A DNA stretch of 64,000 bases from Streptomyces amritsarensis (lineage in GTDB: Bacteria; Actinomycetota; Actinomycetes; Streptomycetales; Streptomycetaceae). A program made the translations under genes and the position numbers. The stretch covers positions 33,481 through 97,480 of the forward strand of contig NZ_MQUR01000016.1 of NCBI RefSeq assembly GCF_001953875.1. The letters are read 5' to 3'. This document shows positions 8,085-17,679 of this stretch, piece after piece. Under the pieces are notes generated by a model, which worked only from the letters and a program-made list of their open reading frames with translations, was not told where the DNA came from and ran no database searches. Each line of letters begins with the position of its first letter. Position 1 is the stretch's first letter.

Positions 8085-9299
8085 TCACGGGAAGGGGCGG
8101 CGCGGCAGGCGGGGCAGCTCGACGGCGGTGCGCAGCATGGGGCCGACCGGGGCGTGTCTGCCGACGGCCAGGTCCTCGATCAGGTTCGTACGGCCGTCGA
8201 GGAAGCGCAGGAGCCGGGCCGCTGGGACGCGGGTGAAGAGGCGGCAGAACAGGGCCGGTCCGTCGACCCGGCCGCTGTCCAGGGCCCGCAGCAAGACCGC
8301 GTCCATGGTGCGGGAGCGGACGGAATGGGCGGCCGGGGGCACCGGGTCGCGGCCCTGACGCAGTGCGGTGGCGACCGCCCGGGTCTGGCGCTGGAGTCCG
8401 GCGAAGGTGTACCCGGTGGACGGGCGGGTCGCGCCGCCGGCCGCGCCGATCCGGAACACCGACGCGCCGACGCGTTGCGGCAGGGGGGCGTCCGTCATGG
8501 GGATCAGGCCGGTCTCGGTGGCGAGGACCTCCAGGTCGCCGAGGGCCAGGACGTCTGCGGCGTAGTGCCGCAGCGCGGCCTCGTAGCCGGTTTCCGTCAG
8601 GACGTGCGGGGAGAACTCGGTGTACTCGACGAGCGCTTCGCGCGGGCCGGTGGGCAGGACGTAGCCGAAGGAGAGCCCGTGGGCGGGCTGTGGTGTCCGG
8701 AAGTCCATCAGTTCGGCGGTCCCGCGGTCGAAGACGGGGCGGGCGGTCCGGACGAACCAGCCGTGGAAGTGCTGCAGCACGGTGGTGCGGGCGGCCGGGA
8801 GGCTTCCCAGCGGACGTGAGTCGAACACCCAGCGGGCCTCGAGGACATCGCTTGTGCCGTCGGGCCGGGTCATCGACACCCGGGGGCCGGACGGGGCCTC
8901 CTCCACGGTGTCGACGGTCGCCTCCAGGCGCCGGACGTTGGGGCTGTGGGCGAGGTCGTGCGCGACCAGTGCCTCGAAGTCGTCGGAGCGGATCATCTTG
9001 TACCGCAGCGGGGTGATGTCGCCCTCGATGGCGGCGCCGGCGGGTGGCCGTACCCGCAGGTGTCGCCATTGCGAACGCACCGCGGCGTCGAAGCGGCCGC
9101 GGCCGGACTCCCAGAAGCACCAGGTGCGCGGGGCGGGGCGCAGCGGACCGGGCGGGGCGTCGACGAGGATGACGGACGGGGCCGGGCCGCCGGGTCCGTT
9201 CAGCCGGTGGGCCAGGGACAGGCCGGCGGCGCCCGCCCCGATGACCGCCACGTCCGCCTTCAGCACGGCTGTTGCCTCCATCTCCGGGTCGGCGTTCAC
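8085..9299 (-). CDS. crtY: Lycopene cyclase CrtY
   Basis: A 404-aa lycopene beta-cyclase of the CrtY/CrtL type. It starts with the dinucleotide-binding motif VAVIGAGAAGLSLAHRL, has the family signature PRTWCFWE near residue 57, and has YKMIRSDDFEALV and the C-terminal RIGAAGGATRPSTGYTF region. It would cyclise lycopene to beta-carotene, the substrate of CrtU. The GTG at 9299 is preferred because GGAGGG lies 8 nt upstream; an ATG six codons in is an alternative. It diverges from crtE across a 243-bp intergenic region. Confidence 0.93.
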   Translation of the reverse strand: MNADPEMEATAVLKADVAVIGAGAAGLSLAHRLNGPGGPAPSVILVDAPPGPLRPAPRTWCFWESGRGRFDAAVRSQWRHLRVRPPAGAAIEGDITPLRYKMIRSDDFEALVAHDLAHSPNVRRLEATVDTVEEAPSGPRVSMTRPDGTSDVLEARWVFDSRPLGSLPAARTTVLQHFHGWFVRTARPVFDRGTAELMDFRTPQPAHGLSFGYVLPTGPREALVEYTEFSPHVLTETGYEAALRHYAADVLALGDLEVLATETGLIPMTDAPLPQRVGASVFRIGAAGGATRPSTGYTFAGLQRQTRAVATALRQGRDPVPPAAHSVRSRTMDAVLLRALDSGRVDGPALFCRLFTRVPAARLLRFLDGRTNLIEDLAVGRHAPVGPMLRTAVELPRLPRRPFP

Positions 9300-9387
9300 G
9301 CGGGTTTCCCTCCGCGGAGTGGAATCGGATGCGCTCTCGTGCGGCGGTCACCTGGTCAGGTGCGTCCGCACGATGGCATTACCGCGC

Positions 9388-9408
9388 GTTCGGGTATCCG
9401 CTCCGAAC
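9388..9408. promoter_or_regulatory. Inverted repeat in the crtY/crtE divergent region
   Basis: Arms GTTCGG and CCGAAC are separated by 9 nt in the shared intergenic region. This is a possible operator or a promoter spacer; in other Streptomyces the crt promoters answer to a light-responsive sigma/MerR system. No matching regulator gene lies in this window, so the role is unassigned. Confidence 0.3.
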
Positions 9409-9455
9409 CGCATCCGTATCACGGGAAGGGACGGAAGACACACGCGCCGAGCGAT

Positions 9456-9516
9456 CGACACCACGACGGTCGACACCACGACGGTCGACACCACGACGGT
9501 CGAAGACCACGACGGT
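9456..9516 (+). repeat. 15-bp tandem repeat upstream of crtE
   Basis: CGACACCACGACGGT occurs three times without interruption (9456-9470, 9471-9485, 9486-9500). A fourth, 16-nt degenerate copy (9501-9516) follows. The array ends 26 nt before the crtE ATG and is probably transcribed as 5' leader. Identical units suggest recent slippage. The unit length is a multiple of three, but I see no start and ribosome binding site that would make it coding. Confidence 0.9.
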
Positions 9517-9542
9517 CCACGACCACGACGAGAGGAACCGGG

Positions 9543-10856
9543 ATGCGCCGCACCCAGGCCAAGGACCAGCCCGCGGGCGCACCGCCGCCCGTCCCCCGCC
9601 TGGTGGCCTTCTCGGGGTCCGCTCCGGGGCGCCGCCAGGCCGGTCGGGCGGTCGCCGGAGCCGACCACACCCGGTACGGTGCCGCGTGGGTGGTGGACCC
9701 CGCGGCCGTGGATGCGGACGTGCCGTCCGCGATCGGGGACGCGCTGGAGCGGGTACTCGCCGACCGGCTCACCCGGGCCGGTGTGCTGGACGCCGAGTTC
9801 GCCGGGGAACTGGCCGAGCGCGTCGCGCGCTTCACCCGGGAGGGCGGCAAACGCACCCGCTCGCAGTTCGTCTGGTGGTCGATGCGCGCCTGCGGCGGGG
9901 GTGACGAGCCGACGACCGCGGCCGCCCTGCGCATCGGCGCGGCGCTCGAACTGCTGCAGACCTGTGCCCTGGTCCACGACGACGTGATGGACGGATCGGC
10001 TCTTCGGCGCGGCCGTCCGGCGCTCCACGCCGACGTCCGGGACAGCTGCAGCGGTGCCGCTCCGCCGGCCCGCGCCGCCCGTTTCGGCGAGGCGGTCGCG
10101 GTCCTGGCCGGTGACCTGGCCCTCGTGTGGGCGGACGACATCGTGGCGGACACCGCGCTCGACCCGTGGACGGCGACCGCCGTGCGCGAGGTGTGGAGCG
10201 ACATGCGTACCGAGATGGTGGCAGGTCAGTTCCTCGACCTGCGGGGCCAGCTGACCGGGTCGCGCTCCCCGGCGCAGGCGCTGCGCGCCGCCCACCTCAA
10301 GAGCGCCCTGTACTCCGTCGAGCGGCCCCTGGCGCTGGGGGCGGCGGTGGCCGGCGCCGACGGCCGGACCATGCGGGCGCTGTGCTCGGCCGGGCGCTGC
10401 GTGGGCATGGCCTTCCAGTTGCGTGACGACCTCGAGGACGTCTTCGGCGACCCGCGGCACACCGGCAAGAGCTGCGGAGGCGACATCCGCGAAGGCAAGC
10501 CGACGTATCTGGCCGCGCTGGCGGTCGCGCGCGCCGAGGCCGCGGCCGACCGGCCGGCAAGGGAGGTGCTGGAAGGGGCCCTGGGGAACGCGGACCTTTC
10601 GCGCGACGGTCTCGACGAGGTGCGGGAGGTGCTGGTTCGCACGGGTGCCCGAGCGGCGGTCGAGGCGAAGATCGAGCGTCTGTCGGCGCAGGGGATGCGT
10701 CACTTCGACGGCGCCCTCCTCGACGCGGAGGCCGCGGCCCGACTGCGCAGGCTGCTGACCGCGCAGGCCGCTTCGCGCGCCGTGGACGACCCGCCCGGCC
10801 GCGCGCGTTCCGCGTCCGCCGCCCCGGCCTGCGACGCACCGGAGGGCGGGCGATGA
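9543..10856 (+). CDS. crtE: Geranylgeranyl diphosphate synthase CrtE
   Basis: A 437-aa trans-isoprenyl diphosphate synthase. The first aspartate-rich motif is HDDVMDGS (DDxxD) and the second is LRDDLEDVFGD. FTREGGKRTRSQF gives the basic substrate-binding residues. It makes GGPP for phytoene synthesis. The ATG at 9543 follows GAGAGGA. The N-terminal ~55 residues and C-terminal ~30 residues are longer and less conserved than in the family core. It heads the crtE-I-B-V operon; it and crtI overlap by ATGA at 10853. Confidence 0.93.
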   Translation: MRRTQAKDQPAGAPPPVPRLVAFSGSAPGRRQAGRAVAGADHTRYGAAWVVDPAAVDADVPSAIGDALERVLADRLTRAGVLDAEFAGELAERVARFTREGGKRTRSQFVWWSMRACGGGDEPTTAAALRIGAALELLQTCALVHDDVMDGSALRRGRPALHADVRDSCSGAAPPARAARFGEAVAVLAGDLALVWADDIVADTALDPWTATAVREVWSDMRTEMVAGQFLDLRGQLTGSRSPAQALRAAHLKSALYSVERPLALGAAVAGADGRTMRALCSAGRCVGMAFQLRDDLEDVFGDPRHTGKSCGGDIREGKPTYLAALAVARAEAAADRPAREVLEGALGNADLSRDGLDEVREVLVRTGARAAVEAKIERLSAQGMRHFDGALLDAEAAARLRRLLTAQAASRAVDDPPGRARSASAAPACDAPEGGR

Positions 10857-12373
10857 CCCGTACCGTCAGCGGCCGCACGGACCATGTGGTGATCGTGGGG
10901 GCGGGCCTGGCCGGCCTGTCGGCCGCGCTGCACCTGCTGGGCGCGGGGCGCCGGGTCACCGTCGTCGAACGGGACGCGCTGCCCGGCGGGCGGGCGGGTC
11001 GCCTGCTGCGGGGCGGCTACCGGATCGACACCGGCCCGACCGTGCTGACCATGCCCGACCTGGCCGACGAGGCCTTCGCGGCGGTCGGCGACGGCCTGGA
11101 ACGGCGGGTGGAGCTGATCCCGCTGCACCCGGCCTACCGGGCGTCGTTCGCGGACGGCAGCACTTTGGACGTGCACACCGAAGGCGAGGCGATGGCCGCC
11201 GCGGTCGAGCGGTTCGCCGGAGCCGGTGAGGCGGCCGGCTACCGGCGGCTGCGCGCATGGCTGGAGCAGCTCTACCGGGTGCAGATGCGCCGCTTCATCG
11301 ACGCGAACTTCGACTCGCCGCTGGACCTGCTGACCGGTGACCTCGCCCGGCTGGCGGCGCTCGGCGGTTTCGGGCGGCTGGACCGGCGCATCGCCGGTTT
11401 TCTGAAGGACGAGCGGCTCCAGCGGGTCTTCTCCTTCCAGGCCCTGTACGCGGGCGTGCCGCCGGCCCGAGCCCTCGCCGCCTACGCCGTCATCGCCTAC
11501 ATGGACACGGTGGCCGGCGTGTACTTCCCGCGCGGCGGCATGCACGCCCTGCCCCGGGCCATGGCGGACGCCGCGGCCGACGCGGGCGCCGCGCTGCGGT
11601 TCGGTGAGCCGGTGACCGGACTGGAACGCTCCGGCGGGCGGATCACGGCCGTCCTCACCGCGCAGGACCGCATCCCCTGCGACGCGGTGGTCCTCACACC
11701 GGACCTGCCCGTCGCCTACCGGCTCCTCGGCCGCCGGCCGCGCAGGCCGGTGAGGCTGCGGCACTCCCCCTCCGCCGTCGTGCTGCACGCGGGCACGGAC
11801 CGCACGTGGCCGCAACTGGCCCACCACACGATCTCGTTCGGTGGCGCCTGGCGGGACACGTTCGACGAACTCACCCGGCGGGGGGAGCTGATGAGCGATC
11901 CGTCCCTCCTCATCACCCGGCCGACGGCCACCGACCCCTCTCTCGCCCCGCCCGGACGGCATCTGCACTACATCCTCGCCCCCTGCCCGAACACCGAGAT
12001 CGGCCCCGCCGGGAGTGCCTGGGGCGAGCTCGGCTCCCGCTACCGGGACGAGCTGCTGCGCGAGCTGGCACGGCGCGGCCTCGACGGCATCGAGGACGCC
12101 ATCGAGGACGAATGCCTCGTCACCCCGGCCGACTGGGCCGCCCAGGGGCACGCGGCGGGCACCCCCTTCTCGGCCGCCCACACCTTCCTGCAGACCGGGC
12201 CGTTCCGGCCGCGCAACCTGGTGCGCGGCACGGCGAACGCCGTCCTGGCCGGCTGCGGCACCACCCCCGGCGTGGGCGTGCCCACCGCCTTGGTGTCGGG
12301 GAAACTGGCGGCGGCCCGGATCACGGGCGGCACCCGGCGGGCCTCCGCACGCTCCGCGAGGGCGGCCCGATGA
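10853..12373 (+). CDS. crtI: Phytoene desaturase CrtI
   Basis: A 506-aa FAD-dependent phytoene desaturase. The N-terminal dinucleotide fold is [17 protein letters not shown], with the bacterial CrtI signature at the C-terminus ([19 protein letters not shown]). [18 protein letters not shown] mid-protein is also characteristic. It would introduce the double bonds that convert phytoene to lycopene. Start and stop overlap both neighbours by 4 nt (ATGA at 10853 and 12370), indicating a single translationally coupled operon. Confidence 0.94.
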   Translation: MTRTVSGRTDHVVIVGAGLAGLSAALHLLGAGRRVTVVERDALPGGRAGRLLRGGYRIDTGPTVLTMPDLADEAFAAVGDGLERRVELIPLHPAYRASFADGSTLDVHTEGEAMAAAVERFAGAGEAAGYRRLRAWLEQLYRVQMRRFIDANFDSPLDLLTGDLARLAALGGFGRLDRRIAGFLKDERLQRVFSFQALYAGVPPARALAAYAVIAYMDTVAGVYFPRGGMHALPRAMADAAADAGAALRFGEPVTGLERSGGRITAVLTAQDRIPCDAVVLTPDLPVAYRLLGRRPRRPVRLRHSPSAVVLHAGTDRTWPQLAHHTISFGGAWRDTFDELTRRGELMSDPSLLITRPTATDPSLAPPGRHLHYILAPCPNTEIGPAGSAWGELGSRYRDELLRELARRGLDGIEDAIEDECLVTPADWAAQGHAAGTPFSAAHTFLQTGPFRPRNLVRGTANAVLAGCGTTPGVGVPTALVSGKLAAARITGGTRRASARSARAAR

Positions 12374-13401
12374 CGCGGCGCGAGCTCGACGCGGCGGGGA
12401 TCACCGACCCGGTACTGCGGGCGGCGTACCGCCGCTGCCGCGCACTGAACGCGGCGCACGGGAAGACGTACTTCCTGGCCACCCGGCTGCTGCCCGTGGA
12501 ACGCAGGCCCGCCGTGCACGCCCTGTACGGCTTCGCGAGGTGGGCCGACGACATCGTCGACTCCACCGCTCCCGGCGCCGGCGACGGTCTGCGCGGTGCA
12601 CGGCTGGCGGCGCTGGAGCGGCGGCTCGACGAGGGGTTGCGCCGAGGGGATGGCGGCGAGCCGGTGGTGGCGGCCTTGGCCGACACCGCGCGCCGCTATG
12701 CCATCGATCACCGCCACTTCCAGGACTTCATGGCTGCCATGCGGTCGGACCTGGTCGTGACGGCCTACCCCACCTATGCCGACCTGCGCCGCTACATGCA
12801 CGGCTCGGCGGCCGTGATCGGCCTGCAGATGCTGCCGGTGCTGGGCACCGTGGTGCCGCGGGAGGAGGCCGAACCGCACGCGGCAGCCCTCGGAGTGGCC
12901 TTCCAGCTCACCAACTTCCTGCGGGACGTCGGCGAAGACCTCGACCGCGGCCGGGTATATCTGCCGGAGGACCTGCTGGCCGGGTACGGCGTCGAGCGGG
13001 ACCTGCTGTACTGGTGCCGCAGGACGGGCCGCCAGGACCAGCGCGTGCTGGCCGCCCTGCGGGAGTTCGAGGCGCTCACCCGTGGCGTCTACCGTCAGGC
13101 CCGGCCCGGTCTCGCCATGCTCGATCCGGTGTCGCGGCCCTGCATCCGCACCGCATACGTCCTGTACGGGGGCATCCTGGACGCCGTTGCGCGCGACGGC
13201 CATGCCGTGTTGCACCGGCGCGCGGTGGTGTCGCGCCGCAGACGTGCCTCGGTGGCGGCGGGGGCCCTGGTGCGGGTGGCGGCGATCAGGGTGCGCCACC
13301 GTCGGCGCCGCCCCGTACCCACCCCGTCACCGCCGTCGCCCCCGTCGCCGCCGTCGCCGCCCGCCGGCCCGGCCCGGCCGGTCCCCGAGGAGGTCGTGTG
13401 A
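12370..13401 (+). CDS. crtB: Phytoene synthase CrtB
   Basis: A 343-aa squalene/phytoene synthase. The two Mg-binding aspartate motifs are [14 protein letters not shown] and [18 protein letters not shown]. It condenses two GGPP molecules into phytoene. The catalytic domain ends near residue 290; the last ~40 residues form a Pro/Ser tail with three PPSPPS-like repeats. ATGA overlap with crtI and GTGA overlap with the Rieske gene fix both ends. Confidence 0.94.
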   Translation: MTRRELDAAGITDPVLRAAYRRCRALNAAHGKTYFLATRLLPVERRPAVHALYGFARWADDIVDSTAPGAGDGLRGARLAALERRLDEGLRRGDGGEPVVAALADTARRYAIDHRHFQDFMAAMRSDLVVTAYPTYADLRRYMHGSAAVIGLQMLPVLGTVVPREEAEPHAAALGVAFQLTNFLRDVGEDLDRGRVYLPEDLLAGYGVERDLLYWCRRTGRQDQRVLAALREFEALTRGVYRQARPGLAMLDPVSRPCIRTAYVLYGGILDAVARDGHAVLHRRAVVSRRRRASVAAGALVRVAAIRVRHRRRRPVPTPSPPSPPSPPSPPAGPARPVPEEVV

Positions 13402-14408
13402 ACCCCGAACGGTCGGCACGCCGTGGCCGTCTGCCCCTTTCCCTGCGCCGCCGGCCCGTGTCGTGGGAACGGCAGCAGCCGACCTGGCGCGACGCCCGGC
13501 CCGGTCTGATCGCCGAAGCGCTGAAGCGGGCGCAGGACCGGCCGTCGGGGAACTGGTACGTCGTGGGGGTGTCCTCCGCGCTGGGCGGGGACCGTCCCGT
13601 GGCCCGCACCGTCGCCGGCCACGAGGTCGTGCTCTGGCGCGGCGCACAGGGCCGCCTCCACGCGGGGCCCGGTGTGTGCCCGCACCTCGGGGCGCCCCTC
13701 GCGGACAGCCCGGTCCGGTGCGGGACTTTGGTGTGCCATTGGCACGGGCTCGCCCTCGACGGCTCGTCGTTCGCGGGCTGGGAGCCGTTGCCGGCCTTCG
13801 ACGACGGCATCCTGCTGTGGGTGCGGCTCGACGAGGCAGGAGGGGAGGAGCCCTTGGCCGCCCCCGTCGTGCCGGCCCGGCCGGCTCTCACGCGCGGGGT
13901 GACCGCGGTGTACGAGGGCACCGGGCTGTGCGAACCCGAGGACGTCGTCGCCAACCGCCTGGATCCATGGCACGGGGCCTGGTTCCACCCGTACTCCTTC
14001 GTCGATCTCACGGTCGTCGGCCGGCCCGGCGGACACGACACCGAGGACCGCTTCACCGTCGACGTCTCCTTCAAAGTCGCCGGGCGACTGGTCGTGCCGG
14101 TGCGGGCGGTCTTCACCGCTCCTGAACCGCGTACCGTCGTCATGCGCATCACCGAGGGGGAAGGCGTGGGCTCGGTGGTGGAAACACACGCGACCCCCCT
14201 CGGCCCGGACGAGCGAGGTCGTCCGCGCACGGCGGTGACCGAGGCCGTGGTGGCCGCTTCCGACCGGCAGGGATTCGCGTTCGCCCGCTGGGCCGCGCCG
14301 GTCCTCCGTCCGATGATGCGCACTGCTGCGGCCCGGCTGTGGCGGGACGACCTGGCCTACGCCGAGCGCCGCTGGCAGCTGCGCTCCACAGGCCGGTTCC
14401 CCGGGTGA
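13398..14408 (+). CDS. crtV: Rieske [2Fe-2S] DUF5914 protein at the crtV position
   Basis: A 336-aa protein with an N-terminal Rieske domain: cluster ligands Cys94-Pro-His96 and Cys113-His-Trp-His116, in the order of bacterial Rieske oxygenases. The C-terminal two thirds resemble the DUF5914 region. It is the fourth gene of crtE-I-B-V, coupled to crtB through GTGA. The S. griseus gene at this place is called crtV and was historically labelled methylesterase, which these residues do not support; a redox or oxygenase role on the carotenoid is more likely. The symbol is given from position. Confidence 0.78.
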   Translation: MNPERSARRGRLPLSLRRRPVSWERQQPTWRDARPGLIAEALKRAQDRPSGNWYVVGVSSALGGDRPVARTVAGHEVVLWRGAQGRLHAGPGVCPHLGAPLADSPVRCGTLVCHWHGLALDGSSFAGWEPLPAFDDGILLWVRLDEAGGEEPLAAPVVPARPALTRGVTAVYEGTGLCEPEDVVANRLDPWHGAWFHPYSFVDLTVVGRPGGHDTEDRFTVDVSFKVAGRLVVPVRAVFTAPEPRTVVMRITEGEGVGSVVETHATPLGPDERGRPRTAVTEAVVAASDRQGFAFARWAAPVLRPMMRTAAARLWRDDLAYAERRWQLRSTGRFPG

Positions 14409-14579
14409 AGGTGACGGTTGCTTCGAACCCGCCGTGATCGTGGGCCCGGCCACTCGGGTGGCATCGGCCGGGGCCACGGCCCTGTACCCCCGCGCCACGG
14501 CGCGGCCCGGCAAGTATGGGCCGCAGGCCGGCCGCACCCCGACCCGGCGGCAGGCACCCACCGGGCCCGGAGGACGTAC

Positions 14580-15095
14580 ATGGATGCGATCGTGCCGCTG
14601 CGCGACGAGCACAGGACGGGCCCTCCCGGGCGCCGCCGGTCGGTGGCGTCGCGGGGCATCGGGCCCCGATCCGGTGCTCTCCGGGCCGCTCGGATGGTGA
14701 TCGGTGCCGGCGTGCCGACCGTGGTGGCCGTGGCGCTCCTCACGGGGTGCGGGGCGTCGGCGGTGCGGGTGGACGGCGCACGCGATGCGGCGCGCGTCTT
14801 CGAGCGGGCCCTGGCCCTGCGCGAGTTCGCTGCGGCGTGCGAGCTGCTGGCCCCGCAGACCCGTACCCAGTTGGAGCACGACGAGCAGCAGAGGTGCGCG
14901 CAGGCGTTGGAGCGTCAGGAGCTGCCGGTGTCCGCGGCGGTCGGGACGACGGAGGTCTACGGGCGGATGGCCCTGGTCCACGCCGAGCGGGACGCGCTGT
15001 TCCTGTCGCAGTTCACGGGCGGATGGCGGGTGGTCGCGGCCGGCTGCACCCCGCAGGGCGACCAGCCCTACCGGTGTTCGTTGAAGGGCGGCTGA
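14580..15095 (+). CDS. Putative lipoprotein, 171 aa
   Basis: The N-terminus carries an Arg-rich segment and then a hydrophobic stretch ending in the lipobox LLTGC (Cys near residue 57). The Arg-rich lead may fit a Tat-like or long n-region signal. The mature part is ~115 residues (ERALALREFAAACELLAP...), resembling secreted proteins that accumulate small alpha/beta NTF2-like domains, but no family is certain. GGAGGAC just upstream supports the ATG at 14580; the ATG at 14694 would give a more usual 19-residue lipoprotein signal. It starts a three-gene coupled unit. Confidence 0.75.
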   Translation: MDAIVPLRDEHRTGPPGRRRSVASRGIGPRSGALRAARMVIGAGVPTVVAVALLTGCGASAVRVDGARDAARVFERALALREFAAACELLAPQTRTQLEHDEQQRCAQALERQELPVSAAVGTTEVYGRMALVHAERDALFLSQFTGGWRVVAAGCTPQGDQPYRCSLKGG

Positions 15096-15096
15096 G

Positions 15097-15180
15097 ATGC
15101 GGGGCCTGTTCGCCGCCTGCCTGATCGTGATCCTGGGCGGGCTCGGCTACTTCATCGCGATCGGGGCGATGCACCGATGA
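15097..15180 (+). CDS. 27-residue predicted membrane micropeptide
   Basis: A very small frame starting one base after the lipoprotein stop codon and overlapping the DUF6766 start by 4 nt (ATGA at 15177-15180). It encodes one hydrophobic helix (LIVILGGLGYFIAIG) with a basic N-terminus and a Met-His-Arg end. Its exact packing between two coding genes and its membrane-segment composition argue for translation. It may be a small subunit or regulator of DUF6766; function is unknown. Confidence 0.6.
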   Translation: MRGLFAACLIVILGGLGYFIAIGAMHR

Positions 15181-15881
15181 ACCGACAGGAACGGAGCGGG
15201 CCGCGGCAGGGGAGCTTCTGGAGGGACAACAGCCTCACGCTGGCCTTCGGCATCGCGTTCCTCATCGTCCTGGTCGGCCAGGCAGTGGCCGGACACGCCG
15301 AGTTCAACGAGCAGCTCACCGTCGATGGCCTCCAGCAGCTCTCTCTGGGCCAGTACGTGACGTCGTCGGACTTCGCCGTGGACGTCACCGAGAACTGGCA
15401 GTCGGAGTTCCTGCAGTTCTCCCTCTACATCTTCGGGACCGTCTGGCTCGTCCAACGCGGGTCACCCGAATCCAAGGAACTCCACAAGGTCGGTACGGAG
15501 TCCGACCGCGAGCAGCGCATGGGCGACCACGCCACGCCGGACTCGCCGCGCTGGGCCGGCACCAAGGACTGGCGCCAGGGCGTGTACGCACGTTCCCTGG
15601 GGCTGGTGATGGGCGGTCTGTTCGTCCTGTCCTGGACCGCGCAGTCGATCACGGGTATGGCCGCCTACGACGAACAGCAACTGCGGCAGCTCCAGGACCC
15701 CGTCGGATGGGGCGGCTACCTGGCCTCGCCCGACTTCTGGAACAGGACCCTGCAGAACTGGCAGTCGGAGCTCCTGGCCGTGGCGGCCATGGTCATCCTC
15801 TCCGTGTACCTGCGCCAGCGCGGCTCACCGGAGTCCAAGCCGGTCGGCGCCGCCCACACCTCGACCGGCGTCGAGGGCTGA
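15177..15881 (+). CDS. DUF6766 family membrane protein with internal duplication
   Basis: A 234-aa protein with four predicted membrane segments in two halves. Both halves end in a near-identical block: NWQSEFLQFSLYIFGTVWLV then QRGSPESK near residues 77-103, and NWQSELLAVAAMVILSVYLR then QRGSPESK near residues 194-220. Each half also begins with a hydrophobic helix followed by a Q-rich loop (EQLTVDGLQQL; DEQQLRQLQ). Gene duplication and fusion is the likely origin. The family is uncharacterised. Coupled to the preceding micropeptide. Confidence 0.85.
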   Translation: MNRQERSGPRQGSFWRDNSLTLAFGIAFLIVLVGQAVAGHAEFNEQLTVDGLQQLSLGQYVTSSDFAVDVTENWQSEFLQFSLYIFGTVWLVQRGSPESKELHKVGTESDREQRMGDHATPDSPRWAGTKDWRQGVYARSLGLVMGGLFVLSWTAQSITGMAAYDEQQLRQLQDPVGWGGYLASPDFWNRTLQNWQSELLAVAAMVILSVYLRQRGSPESKPVGAAHTSTGVEG

Positions 15882-15913
15882 GGCCGTACGCGTGCGGACG
15901 CGGTGCGGCGCCG

Positions 15914-17308
15914 TCAAGCGCCGGCGGACCGGGGCAGTTCGTCCAGGAACCGGGCCAGCACCTGGGTTCCGAGGCTGAGCGCACGGAGCTCCACCCGCTC
16001 GTCGGGGCCGTGCCAGCGGTCCCCCGGCAAGCCCGTTCCGAAGAAGAGCACGGGCGCGGCGCAGGCCCGGGCGAGCTGCGCGGCGGGGGCCGCCCCGCCG
16101 TTGCCGATGGGCCGGGCCGGAGCGCCGTGGGCGTGAGCGACGGCCCGGTGCAGGGCGGCGAGGGCGGGATGCTCCGGCGGCGTCCGATAGGGGTCCGAGA
16201 TGGTCGGGGAGACGTCCAGGTCGTAGCTGTAGCCCGGTCGGCGGTGTTCCGCCAGCCAGGTGCGGAGCTGGTCGGCGACCCGGTCGGCCTGCTGGTCGGG
16301 CACGAGCCGGAAGAGCAGGTCCGCGCTCGCCTCCGCCGGGATGAGCCCGAGCGCCGGAGCGCCCGTACGGCCGGCCGTGAGGCGGGCGATCTCGACCGAG
16401 GGACGGGTCCACAGGCGCTCCGGCACCGAGAAACCCGCTTCGCCGGGGGCGGCGAAGGTACCGGTCTCGGCCCGCCACGCCGACAGGTCGAACGGCAGCG
16501 TGTGCAGGGCCGTGCGCAGGGACGGGGCCGGCTCGGCCACCGCGTCGTAGAACGCCGGCAGGGTGACCCGGCCCTGCGCGTCGGTCAGCAGGTCAAGGAT
16601 CCTGCACAGCTCGAAGGCGGCATTGGAGGCGGCGCCGGACACGGCCCCGCTGTGGATGTCGCGCCGGGCGCCGCGGACGGTGAGGGACGCCGTGACGGAG
16701 CCCCGGACCACGCCGCAGACCGTCGGCTCGTCCAGGGACCAGAGCATGGAATCGGAGACCATGACCACATCGGCGCCCAACTCCTCGGCGTGCTGCGACA
16801 GCAGCTCGGCCAAGTGCACCGAGCCGATCTCCTCCTCCCCCTCGACCAGGTACTTCACGGTGACGGCCGGTGCGGGGGCGCAGCGTACGGCGAGGTGCTC
16901 GCTCAGGGCCCACAGGTGGCACATGACCTGCCCCTTGGCGTCGGAGGCGCCCCGCCCGTACAGGCGGCCCCCGTGCCGCAGAGGTGAGAAGGGCGGGGTG
17001 ACCCGCCATGCGGAGGGGTCGGCGGCGTGCACGTCGTGGTGGCTGTAGACGAGCAGGACCGGCGCGTCCGGATCGGCTGCCGGCCGGCAGCCGTAGACGG
17101 CCGGGAGGCCTTCCGTCTCCCAGATCTCGGCCCGGGAGATCCCTGCGCGGCGAAACGCGTCCGCCAGCCACCGGGCGGACCTGCGCACGTCGTCGGCGCG
17201 GTCCGGATCGCAGGAGACGGACGCGATGCCCACCCACTGCGCCAGGTCCGCCACCGCCTCACGGCCGGGCACCCGGCCGGCCTGCGCGGCGGAGCGTTCG
17301 GCGTTCAT
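15914..17308 (-). CDS. M20-family metallopeptidase (dipeptidase type)
   Basis: A 464-aa M20/M25/M40 hydrolase with a two-metal site: LVYSHHDVHAAD (His ligand and adjacent Asp), RGASDAKG (bridging Asp), and the catalytic EGEEEIGS. It would hydrolyse a dipeptide or N-acyl amino acid; no signal peptide, so cytoplasmic. The ATG at 17308 overlaps the stop of the upstream 124-aa frame (ATGA), so its translation probably depends on that gene. No separate ribosome binding site is visible. Confidence 0.9.
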   Translation of the reverse strand: MNAERSAAQAGRVPGREAVADLAQWVGIASVSCDPDRADDVRRSARWLADAFRRAGISRAEIWETEGLPAVYGCRPAADPDAPVLLVYSHHDVHAADPSAWRVTPPFSPLRHGGRLYGRGASDAKGQVMCHLWALSEHLAVRCAPAPAVTVKYLVEGEEEIGSVHLAELLSQHAEELGADVVMVSDSMLWSLDEPTVCGVVRGSVTASLTVRGARRDIHSGAVSGAASNAAFELCRILDLLTDAQGRVTLPAFYDAVAEPAPSLRTALHTLPFDLSAWRAETGTFAAPGEAGFSVPERLWTRPSVEIARLTAGRTGAPALGLIPAEASADLLFRLVPDQQADRVADQLRTWLAEHRRPGYSYDLDVSPTISDPYRTPPEHPALAALHRAVAHAHGAPARPIGNGGAAPAAQLARACAAPVLFFGTGLPGDRWHGPDERVELRALSLGTQVLARFLDELPRSAGA

Positions 17309-17679
17309 CGTCGGCGCGGCCGCGTCCGGCGCAACAGGTCGGTGGGGCGGAGGGACACCGGCCGCCGTACCGCCGCGACGGGCGTCCGGTGTACCGGGGC
17401 GGGGCAGGCCGGGCCGGCGACGGCGCCCGCGACGACGTCGCAGGGGTCGTGCGGGTGGTGCGCCGCACAGCGGACCCGATCGGCGGCGAGCCGAGAGGCC
17501 AGACTGGCGCATGCGGCCCCGGCCGGAGGCCGGACGGGCGCGGCCACGTCGGACACCGGTTCCGCCGGCGGCACGTCCGCGATACCGGCTGTCGCGGCCC
17601 GGCGGGTGAGTCGGCCGTCCTGTCGGCGCAGGCCCGTGGCCCGCTGTGGTCTCCCCCGGTGTCGGTCCATACGGCTCAT
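17305..17679 (-). CDS. Hypothetical 124-aa protein, coupled on both sides
   Basis: I do not recognise a family. The middle part (CASLASRLAADRVRC then AAHHPHDPCDVVAGAVAG) has paired Cys and His residues that could bind metal; the rest is Arg/Pro-rich. Evidence for translation is the ATGA overlap with the YihY stop at 17676-17679 and a second ATGA overlap with the M20 start at 17305-17308. Third-position GC in the central section is about 80%. The gene therefore fills what would otherwise be a 367-bp gap in an operon. Confidence 0.6.
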   Translation of the reverse strand: MSRMDRHRGRPQRATGLRRQDGRLTRRAATAGIADVPPAEPVSDVAAPVRPPAGAACASLASRLAADRVRCAAHHPHDPCDVVAGAVAGPACPAPVHRTPVAAVRRPVSLRPTDLLRRTRPRRR

